The notes beneath the pieces were generated by a model, which saw nothing but the letters and a program-made list of their open reading frames with translations, did not search any database and had not been told where the DNA came from. From Rhodocyclaceae bacterium (GTDB lineage Bacteria > Pseudomonadota > Gammaproteobacteria > Burkholderiales > Rhodocyclaceae): DNA of 12,220 bases. Below are positions 6,218 to 12,220 of the stretch, in pieces. Made by a program: the position numbers and the translations under genes. Each line of letters starts with the position of its first letter. The stretch's first letter is position 1. The stretch is from the NCBI GenBank assembly GCA_030682595.1, contig JAUXNZ010000097.1, positions 1 to 12,220 on the forward strand, read 5' to 3'.

Positions 6218-6421
6218 TTACGCGGCGTCAGATTTCACGTTATTGTCGGGAATGACGAACTCGTCGGGCGGCGCCGCGGACGGCACGCGATAGCTGTCGC
6301 TCGCCCACGCGCCCAGGTCGATCTGGCGGCAACGCTCGGAACAAAACGGACGGAACGGGCTTTGCGGCCCCCACGCCACGGCCTTCCCGCAGTGCGGGCA
6401 ATTGACGCTGCGGACGGCCAT
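6218..6421 (-). CDS. yacG: DNA gyrase inhibitor YacG (zinc-binding)
   Basis: A 67-aa zinc-ribbon protein, the usual YacG length. C8, C11, C27 and C31 (CPHCGK, then FCSERC) bind one zinc, and the following RQIDLGAWA is typical of the family. In E. coli YacG binds GyrB and blocks DNA binding by gyrase. The acidic C-terminal tail is also usual. ATG 6421 is preferred over GTG 6424 because its first base is the last base of the zapD stop (TGATG), the common stop-restart arrangement. It is the last gene of the coaE-zapD-yacG run, an order shared with E. coli. Confidence 0.93.
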   Translation of the reverse strand: MAVRSVNCPHCGKAVAWGPQSPFRPFCSERCRQIDLGAWASDSYRVPSAAPPDEFVIPDNNVKSDAA

Positions 6422-7176
6422 CACAAATTACAGAAGGTCAGGTCGAACGCGATGTCCGCTTCCGATTGTTTCGGCCGTCCGCAGATGTCGGGAACGGTGA
6501 AGCGCACGTTGAGCGCATATTTGTTGGCGCTGATTTCCGGCACGGCGGCAGGATTGGACGACAGGCGCAAGCGGACCAACTGTGCGGTGCGGCCGGACAG
6601 CATCAACTGGAAGGCGCCGTGCGGGGCGACCTGTTGCTCGGCCCGGCCGGACGAACGCAATAGACGCAACACGATGCCCAGCGCGGCGCGAATCGGCAAC
6701 AGCGGCTTGATCCAGCCGGTGAGATCGACTCGCCGCTGCGCCGGGTCGCGGTTCAGCCAGTAGTGATAGGAAGGCAGGTCGAACTCGCAGGCGCCGCCGG
6801 GAATGCCGGTGCGGTTCTTGATGCCCATCAACCATTCGTTCTCGCGCAGGCACTGGCCGGTTTTACCCTGCATGGCCAGGAGCGCTGCCGAGCACTGCTC
6901 GATTTCGTAAAGGGCGCCGGAGAGCGCATCCTCGGAAATATCCGGGTTGTTGCGAAAGGACAGGAGGATTTGTCGTTGCCGCTCCAGTTCCTGCATCAGG
7001 TCGAACTTGAGGTCGGCGCGGCCGGCAATCTCAAGAATTTCAAACAGGGTGACGATCGCGACATGATGCTCGTTGGGGCCATCGAGGTCGGAGAAATAAA
7101 GCGTCCGCTCGAACAGGTCCTCAAGACGCAGCAAGGTGCGGATGCGCTCATTCAGCGGGTATTCGTAGGTGATCAC
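6421..7176 (-). CDS. zapD: Cell division protein ZapD
   Basis: A 251-aa cytoplasmic protein that in E. coli bundles FtsZ filaments and strengthens the Z-ring. Recognised by its N-terminus (ITYEYPLNERIRTLLRLEDL), its helical body with ELERQRQIL, and the signature IGIPGG-type segment, here NRTGIPGGACEFDLPSYHYW. Start GTG 7176 is chosen because the family begins at this point; the frame stays open far upstream, but that part is antiphase coaE sequence without homology. No ribosome binding site is visible. Instead a 16-codon ORF (7173-7223) starts 5 bases after the coaE stop and ends in a GTGA overlap with this start. It is followed directly by yacG. Confidence 0.93.
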   Translation of the reverse strand: MITYEYPLNERIRTLLRLEDLFERTLYFSDLDGPNEHHVAIVTLFEILEIAGRADLKFDLMQELERQRQILLSFRNNPDISEDALSGALYEIEQCSAALLAMQGKTGQCLRENEWLMGIKNRTGIPGGACEFDLPSYHYWLNRDPAQRRVDLTGWIKPLLPIRAALGIVLRLLRSSGRAEQQVAPHGAFQLMLSGRTAQLVRLRLSSNPAAVPEISANKYALNVRFTVPDICGRPKQSEADIAFDLTFCNL

Positions 7177-7228
7177 GCGCCGGCCCGTTTGGAAATAGCC
7201 AGAATTTTGACTGATTCGCCCATAAATC

Positions 7229-7882
7229 TCAACTTGAGCTCGACCTGAAAACACCCGCAATCGTCGCATTGAGATTTTTCGCCAGTTGCCGGTAGCGCTC
7301 ATGCAGCAAGGCGACCTGCGCTGCCAGTTCGTCCAGGCCGGCGTCGTTGTTGATGACGTCGTCCGCGGCAGCCAGGCGTTCCTGCCGTTTTGCCTGCGCC
7401 GCCAGGATTTTTTTGGCCTCGCCACTGGACAGGCCGCTCCGGACCATGGTGCGGTCAATCTGGGTTTCCTCGGAACAATCGACGACCAGCACGCGGCCAA
7501 CTCGCCCGCGATAGGCGCCCGACTCGACCAGCAGGGGCACGACAAGAACAATGTATGGAAAGTCGGCGCTGCTGGCACGGCGTATTTCCTCGTCGCAGGC
7601 GGCGCGAATCAGCGGGTGCAGGATGGCTTCGAGGCGAAGCCGCTCCGCCGGATCGGCAAACACGCGCCGCCGCATGGCGGCACGGTCGAGCGCCCCGTCG
7701 GCGGTCAGCGCGGCCGGGCCGAATGCGGCGGCAATGGGCAGGATGGCCGCGCCGCCCGGCGCAGTCAGCCCGTGCGCGATGGCATCGGTATCAATAATGG
7801 CGGCGCCCAGCGCGGCAAAGCAACGCGCCACCTCGCTCTTGCCGCTGCCAATGCCGCCGGTCAGGCCGACAACAAAGGTCAT
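7229..7882 (-). CDS. coaE: Dephospho-CoA kinase
   Basis: A 217-aa kinase for the last step of coenzyme A synthesis, phosphorylating the 3'-OH of dephospho-CoA with ATP. The P-loop GGIGSGKS is at 9-16; DTDAIAH (31-37), the LHP segment (88-90) and VVPLLVE (114-120) are family motifs, and the KRQERLAAADDVINND segment near the lid matches the usual R-x-ADDVI-N sequence. ATG 7882 is fixed by the N-terminus and by the ATGA overlap with the SPOR gene stop. No Shine-Dalgarno sequence is present, and a 7-bp stem ends directly before the ATG, so translation probably depends on ribosomes arriving from the upstream gene. SSADF (104-108), just before the VVPLLVE strand, is encoded by a diverged copy of the dispersed repeat. 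Together with coaX this window holds the first and last CoA pathway kinases. Confidence 0.95.
   Translation of the reverse strand: MTFVVGLTGGIGSGKSEVARCFAALGAAIIDTDAIAHGLTAPGGAAILPIAAAFGPAALTADGALDRAAMRRRVFADPAERLRLEAILHPLIRAACDEEIRRASSADFPYIVLVVPLLVESGAYRGRVGRVLVVDCSEETQIDRTMVRSGLSSGEAKKILAAQAKRQERLAAADDVINNDAGLDELAAQVALLHERYRQLAKNLNATIAGVFRSSSS
7559..7582 (+). repeat. Diverged copy of the dispersed repeat inside coaE
   Basis: AAAGTCGGCGCTG (7559-7571) matches the mltA and DUF815 copies exactly over 13 bases; the full 24-base span matches at 20 positions. It is read on the opposite strand by coaE (A103 to F108, ASSADF), so here the repeat is antisense to its host. This could be an old insertion or a chance match in GC-rich coding sequence. 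Confidence 0.4.
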
Positions 7883-8517
7883 GGGGGAGCGCAATCCGCG
7901 CGCACGGCCTCCCCCAGAGGGGCCATGATCTCGGGAAGTTTTCGGGTCAGCTCATCCGCGGGCGCACGCAATTCGACCGCAAATTTATCCGGAGACAGTT
8001 CGCGCCGGGCAAGTTGCGCCGAGCGCACGCCCTTCTTCGCTACCGCTTGCAGAAATTCCCCGGCCAGCGCCTGGCTGCGAAACACGCCCAGCGATACCGC
8101 GAAGGGTCCCAGCGCCGCGTCCTCGACGATCTGTCCTTCCTTGACGCCGAGCTGGCGCAGTTCCGTTTTCTTTTTTTCCGCCACGGCCCGACTGGGCAAC
8201 TGGGCAATCACCACCCAATGGCCGTACGTTTCCTGCTCGGGAATCAGGGTGAGCTGCCAGCCCGGCGCCTCGGCCACGCCACTCTTTTTGATGGTTTCGA
8301 CGGCGGCGGCGGATAGTCCTTCGATGCGCTGGCAAAGCTGCGTCGCCGCAGAGGTAACAGGTGTCACCTCCGCGGCGAGAATGCGCAGCTTGTCCGGCTC
8401 GATCTGCTGTTGCAGGCGCGCCGGTTCGCGCCCCGCATCCGCTGCGCCCAGATAGCCCCGGCCCCAGGCGAACAACAGCAGATTGACCAGCAGAAGCGCA
8501 AGGAACGCGAGGCGCAT
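7879..8517 (-). CDS. SPOR-domain membrane protein
   Basis: A 212-aa single-pass inner-membrane protein. One transmembrane helix (about 3-19) without a cleavage site leads to a periplasmic linker and a C-terminal SPOR domain (about 98-172). There, WVVIAQLPSRAVAEKKKTEL and FAVSLGVFRSQALAGEFLQA show the two beta-alpha halves. SPOR domains bind peptidoglycan stripped of peptides at the division site, so a septal role is likely. C62 and C209 could form a disulfide. ATG 8517 lies 8 bases after the trpB2 stop; a TTG at 8529 giving a TTGA overlap is possible. The stop overlaps the coaE start (ATGA). SPOR genes often follow birA-coaX in betaproteobacteria, so trpB2 seems to sit between usual neighbours. 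The specific protein name is not recognisable. Confidence 0.82.
   Translation of the reverse strand: MRLAFLALLLVNLLLFAWGRGYLGAADAGREPARLQQQIEPDKLRILAAEVTPVTSAATQLCQRIEGLSAAAVETIKKSGVAEAPGWQLTLIPEQETYGHWVVIAQLPSRAVAEKKKTELRQLGVKEGQIVEDAALGPFAVSLGVFRSQALAGEFLQAVAKKGVRSAQLARRELSPDKFAVELRAPADELTRKLPEIMAPLGEAVRADCAPP
7883..7915 (-). promoter_or_regulatory. Stem ending immediately before the coaE start codon
   Basis: In mRNA sense GGGGGAG (7909-7915) and CUCCCCC (7883-7889) form a 7-bp GC-rich stem with a 19-base loop, and the coaE AUG follows without a gap. The only purine-rich, Shine-Dalgarno-like sequence lies in the far arm of the stem. A ribosome ending the SPOR gene would unwind it, so the stem could make coaE translation depend on the upstream gene. 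This function is inferred from position only. Confidence 0.35.
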
Positions 8518-8525
8518 CGAGCCGA

Positions 8526-9890
8526 TCAACCGACCTTGGGTAGATGGGCCAGCGAAGCCTGGATCGCCTCGGCCGGATACTCGAAGTCTTCCAGCTTGCC
8601 GGCGAAATAACTTTCATAAGACGACATGTCGAAGTGACCATGGCCGGAAAGATTGAAGAGCAGCGTCTTCGGTTCGCCACTCACCTTGCAGCGCAACGCC
8701 TCATCGATGCAGGCGCGGATGCCGTGGGCCGATTCCGGTGCCGGGATGATGCCTTCGGCGCGGGCGAACATCACGCCGGCCTCGAAGGTGCCGAGCTGTG
8801 GCACCGCTATCGCCTCGATCAGCTTTTCATGGAACAACTGCGAAACCAGCGGGCTGTCGCCGTGATAACGCAGGCCACCGGCATGGATGCCCGGCGGCAT
8901 GAAATCGTGGCCGAGGGTGTACATCTTCATCAGCGGCGTAAAGCCCGTGGCGTCACCGTAGTCGTAGGCATACACACCCTTGGTCAGCGTCGGGCAGGAC
9001 GCCGGCTCGACCGCCACCATGCGAATCTTCTGCGCCCGCTTGTCGCCTGCCGCCACATCACCCAGGAAGGGGAAGGTCACGCCGGCAAAGTTGCACCCGC
9101 CGCCGCAGGGCGCAAAGATCATGTCCGGATACTCGCCAATCTTTTCGAACTGTTTCTTCACTTCCTGGCCAATGATGGTCTGGTGCAACAGCACATGGTT
9201 GAGCACCGAGCCCAGTGCGTACTTGCTGCCGGGAGTGGAAACCACATCCTCGATCGCCTCGGAAATCGCAATGCCGAGACTGCCCTGGTTGTCGGGATCC
9301 CGTTGCAGGATATCGCGGCCGGTCTTGGTCTGGTTGCTCGGACTCGCCAGCACCTCCCCGCCCCAGGTCTGCATCATCATGCGGCGATACGGCTTCTGGT
9401 CATAGCTGACCTTGACCATATACACCCGCACCGGCAAACCGAACATCTGGCCGGCGAGCGACAGCGATGAACCCCACTGGCCGGCGCCGGTCTCCGTCAC
9501 CAGGCGTTTGGTACCGGCAATCTTGTTGAAATAAGCCTGCGGGACAGCCGAGTTGGGCTTGTGCGAACCGGCCGGGGATACGCCCTCGTACTTGTAGAAA
9601 ATCTTGGCGGGCGTGCCGAGCATCTGTTCCAGGCGCTCGGCGCGGCACAGCGGACTGGGGCGCCACAGCGCATAGATCTTGCGCACTTCGTCGGGAATCG
9701 GGATCCAGCGCTCCGCCGACATTTCCTGTTCGAGAATCGGGCCGGGGAAAATGGCCAGCATCTGCTCCGGGCCGACCGGCTTGCCATCCGGCCCCAGCGG
9801 CGGTGCCGGCGGATTGCTCAGGTCCGCGGCAATGTTGTACCAATGTGTCGGAATTTCGGATTCGTCAAGAATGACGCGTGTCTGGCTCAT
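8526..9890 (-). CDS. trpB2: TrpB2-type tryptophan synthase beta chain-like protein
   Basis: A 454-aa PLP enzyme of the TrpB2 branch, longer than the roughly 400-aa canonical TrpB. The Schiff-base lysine is K111 in GSHKPNSA. The catalytic-loop motif is ETGAGQWG (133-140), where W in place of H marks TrpB2. The phosphate-binding loop reads PCGGGCNF (261-268), with C where S is usual. Family knowledge: TrpB2 joins indole and serine but pairs poorly with TrpA, and its role in organisms that also have TrpB1 is debated (indole salvage or serine deamination). No trpA is in the window. ATG 9890 follows a strong GGAGGG at 4 bases, so the upstream open frame through coaX sequence is not used. The gap to coaX is 46 bases; the gap to the SPOR gene is 8 bases. 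Confidence 0.92.
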   Translation of the reverse strand: MSQTRVILDESEIPTHWYNIAADLSNPPAPPLGPDGKPVGPEQMLAIFPGPILEQEMSAERWIPIPDEVRKIYALWRPSPLCRAERLEQMLGTPAKIFYKYEGVSPAGSHKPNSAVPQAYFNKIAGTKRLVTETGAGQWGSSLSLAGQMFGLPVRVYMVKVSYDQKPYRRMMMQTWGGEVLASPSNQTKTGRDILQRDPDNQGSLGIAISEAIEDVVSTPGSKYALGSVLNHVLLHQTIIGQEVKKQFEKIGEYPDMIFAPCGGGCNFAGVTFPFLGDVAAGDKRAQKIRMVAVEPASCPTLTKGVYAYDYGDATGFTPLMKMYTLGHDFMPPGIHAGGLRYHGDSPLVSQLFHEKLIEAIAVPQLGTFEAGVMFARAEGIIPAPESAHGIRACIDEALRCKVSGEPKTLLFNLSGHGHFDMSSYESYFAGKLEDFEYPAEAIQASLAHLPKVG

Positions 9891-9894
9891 GCTG

Positions 9895-9900
9895 CCCTCC
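9895..9900 (-). promoter_or_regulatory. Strong ribosome binding site deciding the trpB2 start
   Basis: GGAGGG lies 4 bases before ATG 9890 in mRNA sense. It is the best Shine-Dalgarno sequence in the - strand cluster, whose other starts mostly rely on overlap. It supports independent, efficient translation of trpB2. Confidence 0.8.
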
Positions 9901-9936
9901 CGGATGGATGGTTTTTGGAAAAAGCGCAACCATACT

Positions 9937-10659
9937 TCAAATGCGCTCGCGGTCAAAGGTGCTGGCGCGCGCCAGCCCCGTGAGCACGAGATTGTCGACG
10001 TGGCGCAGCGGCAGTTGCAAGTGCGGTGCCAGCGCCACGGCCGTGCCACCGGAGATCAGGCAAAGCAGGTCGTCGCCGTGGAGATGGCGCGCCATTCGTT
10101 CGATGGCGCCCAGTGTGGCGGCAATGCAACCGCTGACAATCGCATCGTCGGTATTCGTTGGCAATTCGCGGAAGACGCCGCGCGCAACGGGCAGGCCTGC
10201 CGTATTGCGGGCCAGCGCCTGGCGCATGAGTTCGAGGCCGGGAAGAATCAGGCCGCCGCGGAATACGCCATTCGCATCGAGCGTATCGATGGTCGTCGCC
10301 GTGCCCGCCATCACCACCAGCGCCGCGCCGTCATGCAAGGAATGCGCCCCGAGCAGCGCCGCCCAGCGGTCGGCGCCAAGTTGCGCGGGGGTGTCGTAAC
10401 CATTGCTGACGCCACCCGCCGCCAGGCTGCTGCGAAACCAGTCGAGCGGCACGGACAGGCTTGCGGCGAGCGCTTCGATGCGCGCCGCCACCAGCTCGCC
10501 GGCGACGTTGCACGCCAGAACGCGCGATGGTTTCACCGGCAATGCGTCAATCAGTTGGCCGCTTTCGGCATGCGCGAGGGCGCCGCTCCCCAGCCAGGCA
10601 TGGCCATCCCACAGACCCCACTTGAGCCGCGTATTGCCGGCATCCAGACATAAGATCAC
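9937..10659 (-). CDS. coaX: Type III pantothenate kinase
   Basis: A 240-aa kinase for the first step of coenzyme A synthesis, ATP-dependent phosphorylation of pantothenate. Type III signatures in order: DAGNTRLKWG (6-15, phosphate-binding), GADRWAALLGA (95-105, with the catalytic aspartate D97), AGTATTIDTL (118-127), and GGLILPGLELM (135-145). Start GTG 10659 is set by the N-terminal strand ILCLDAGNT and by the GTGA overlap with the birA stop, so the pair is probably translationally coupled. Fused or adjacent birA-coaX is a common betaproteobacterial arrangement. Type III enzymes are insensitive to CoA feedback and need a monovalent cation (family knowledge). Confidence 0.95.
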   Translation of the reverse strand: MILCLDAGNTRLKWGLWDGHAWLGSGALAHAESGQLIDALPVKPSRVLACNVAGELVAARIEALAASLSVPLDWFRSSLAAGGVSNGYDTPAQLGADRWAALLGAHSLHDGAALVVMAGTATTIDTLDANGVFRGGLILPGLELMRQALARNTAGLPVARGVFRELPTNTDDAIVSGCIAATLGAIERMARHLHGDDLLCLISGGTAVALAPHLQLPLRHVDNLVLTGLARASTFDRERI

Positions 10660-11465
10660 GGCATACCTCGCAAGGACACTTCGCCGGACAGCACCCGCTC
10701 GAGCTGTCCGGCGACTTCCAGCAGCAGCGCGCCATCGGCGGCGACGCCCCGACAAATCCCCGCGCGCGGGGCGGCGAAATCGGACAGCAGTTGTATCGGC
10801 GCGTCCGCAAAGGCGTGCCGCGCCAACCACGCAGCGCGCAGACCGGCAAACCCGTCACGCGCAAAGTTTTCCAGTACCACCAGCAACTCGGTCAGGATGA
10901 CCGCCAGCAATCCGCCGGGATCGCCCGGGTAGTCAAGCGCCGCGCTCCGCGCCCGCAAATCGTCCGGCAGCACCGCCGGCAGACGCAGGTTCAGGCCGAT
11001 GCCGATCACCGCCACGTGCGGCGCACCGGGCAACAGCTCAACGAGAATCCCGCCGAGCTTCCTGCCCTCCAGCAGCAGATCGTTCGGCCATTTGAGCCGG
11101 ATCGCCGCCCCCTGATTACGCGGCGGCCCGGCGCCGACTTTCTCCAGCGCCTGCGCCAGCGCAAGACCGACGGCCAGCGACAGTCCGGCAGGCGCGGTGC
11201 CTGGCACAAAGCGCCACAACAAGGAAAAGGTCAGACTATCGCCTGGCGCCGAAATCCACGCACGACCGCGCCGGCCGCGCCCCGCGGTTTGCTTTGTCGC
11301 AATGACGACCGCGCCAGCGGGCGCGCCCGCTTCGGCACGCGCGAGCAACACGGCATTCGTCGAATCACATTCGGCCAGCCAGTCGGCGTCGAAGCGGCAA
11401 GCCTGACTGCCCAGGGCCTGAACAAGCGCGGCAAGATTTAGCGGTGGGGCGACTGCGGCTGACAT
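10656..11465 (-). CDS. birA: Biotin-[acetyl-CoA-carboxylase] ligase, without DNA-binding domain
   Basis: A 269-aa ligase that makes biotinyl-AMP and attaches biotin to the carrier protein of acetyl-CoA carboxylase. DSTN (34-37), GRGRRGRAW (62-70), KWPNDLL (125-131), GGILVE (138-143) and GIGLN (155-159) are the usual motifs. The W at 70 follows A rather than the common G. There is no N-terminal helix-turn-helix, so this is the class I form and not a repressor. Residues about 109-121 (KVGAGPPRNQGAA), just before the KWPND strand, include an apparent short insertion encoded by a repeat-like sequence. ATG 11465 lies 13 bases after the tRNA 3' end and has no Shine-Dalgarno sequence. The stop overlaps coaX. 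Confidence 0.94.
   Translation of the reverse strand: MSAAVAPPLNLAALVQALGSQACRFDADWLAECDSTNAVLLARAEAGAPAGAVVIATKQTAGRGRRGRAWISAPGDSLTFSLLWRFVPGTAPAGLSLAVGLALAQALEKVGAGPPRNQGAAIRLKWPNDLLLEGRKLGGILVELLPGAPHVAVIGIGLNLRLPAVLPDDLRARSAALDYPGDPGGLLAVILTELLVVLENFARDGFAGLRAAWLARHAFADAPIQLLSDFAAPRAGICRGVAADGALLLEVAGQLERVLSGEVSLRGMP
11104..11141 (-). repeat. Repeat-like GC segment inside birA
   Basis: In birA sense, AAAGTCGGCGCCGGGCCGCC (11122-11141) continues to GCGTAATCAGGGGGCGGCG. The + strand segment 11122-11137 is identical over 16 bases to 3946-3961 at one end of the mltA block. GCCGCC/GGCGGC arms on either side of CCCTGATTACGC could form a small hairpin. The encoded PPRNQGAA appears as extra residues before the conserved KWPND strand. 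It may be a shortened copy of the mltA element. Confidence 0.45.
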
Positions 11466-11478
11466 GGCGTGACTATGT

Positions 11479-11555
11479 TGGTGGGCCCGCTCGGACTTGA
11501 ACCGAGGACCAAAGGATTATGAGTCCTCTGCTCTAACCAACTGAGCTACAGGCCC
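11479..11555 (-). tRNA. ileX: tRNA-Ile (anticodon CAT, expected lysidine-modified)
   Basis: A 77-nt cloverleaf with encoded CCA. Acceptor arms GGGCCTG and CGGGCCC pair with one G-T; the T arm is CTCGG-TTCAAGT-CCGAG; the D arm begins GCTCAGTTGG. The anticodon loop is CTCATAA, anticodon CAT. The ACTCATAATC context equals that of E. coli tRNA-Ile2 and not that of elongator tRNA-Met, so this should read AUA after TilS changes C34 to lysidine. It lies 9 bases after the rpoD stop and 13 bases before birA, so it must be cut out of a longer transcript unless it has its own promoter inside rpoD. Confidence 0.93.
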
Positions 11556-11564
11556 TGTAATACC

Positions 11565-12220
<656 letters not shown>

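Noticed and set aside
6216..6227. 12-mer GATTACGCGGCG shared with 11114-11125 in birA
   Set aside because: Too short by itself and without flanking similarity; treated as chance.
7177..7578. Upstream extension of ZapD to 385 codons
   Set aside because: It is coaE read out of frame; ZapD proteins begin at the YPLNE segment.
7286..8455. 389-codon + strand open frame opposite coaE and the SPOR gene
   Set aside because: Antisense to two genes with clear motifs; its protein has no recognisable domain.
9891..10049. Upstream extension of trpB2
   Set aside because: It is coaX sequence in another frame, and the ATG at 9890 has a strong GGAGGG.
10364..10376. Another GTCGGCGCC-like word in coaX
   Set aside because: It encodes the conserved GADRW motif of type III pantothenate kinases, so protein conservation explains it.

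Overview
The window looks like chromosome from a GC-rich betaproteobacterium, most like the Rhodocyclales/Nitrosomonadales side of the class. This rests on gene content and order (UbiH-family hydroxylase next to dsbC; rpoD-tRNA-Ile-birA-coaX; coaE-zapD-yacG; a MutT-ThiE fusion) and on protein style, not on a database search. Nearly all of it is housekeeping sequence. I see no phage, insertion sequence, transposase, CRISPR array, toxin-antitoxin pair or defence island.

Left part (1-2978): the last 35 codons of a probable FAD-dependent UbiH-family hydroxylase are followed on the + strand by dsbC, a periplasmic disulfide isomerase. Convergent to it lies a membrane diguanylate cyclase with a periplasmic c-type haem motif, a HAMP linker, a cysteine-rich GAF-like region and an intact GGEEF domain. 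The 103-base gap between them holds two copies of a short dispersed repeat. Middle (2979-6217): mltA (lytic transglycosylase lipoprotein, -) is divergent from a DUF815 AAA+ ATPase (+), with only about 21 bases between the starts. The ATPase overlaps a MutT/ThiE fusion gene. That pair ends at an 18-bp hairpin and a GC palindrome facing yacG.

Right part (6218-12220): everything is on the - strand and closely packed, in transcription order rpoD (3' part), tRNA-Ile(CAT), birA, coaX, trpB2, a SPOR-domain protein, coaE, zapD, yacG. Several junctions are stop/start overlaps (GTGA birA/coaX, ATGA SPOR/coaE, TGATG zapD/yacG). The tRNA is wedged between rpoD (9 nt) and birA (13 nt). The cluster joins transcription (rpoD), cofactor supply (biotin ligation, both ends of CoA synthesis) and division (zapD, SPOR). 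trpB2 is the metabolic outsider, has its own strong ribosome binding site, and has no trpA nearby.

The most interesting signal is not a gene. A short sequence, AAAGTCGGCGCTGGCGGGAC plus GGCA, recurs exactly or nearly so in the dsbC/diguanylate cyclase gap (two copies), inside mltA, inside the DUF815 gene (identical 24-mer, same orientation relative to the coding strand) and, more diverged, inside coaE. A related form, AAAGTCGGCGCCGGGCCGCC, lies inside birA and at the other end of the mltA block. In mltA the two forms flank a C6/G6 palindrome and the whole block (about 105 bases) is read in frame as about 35 extra low-complexity residues. This resembles palindromic repeats that insert into coding genes, as Rickettsia palindromic elements do, and is the best candidate here for something undescribed.
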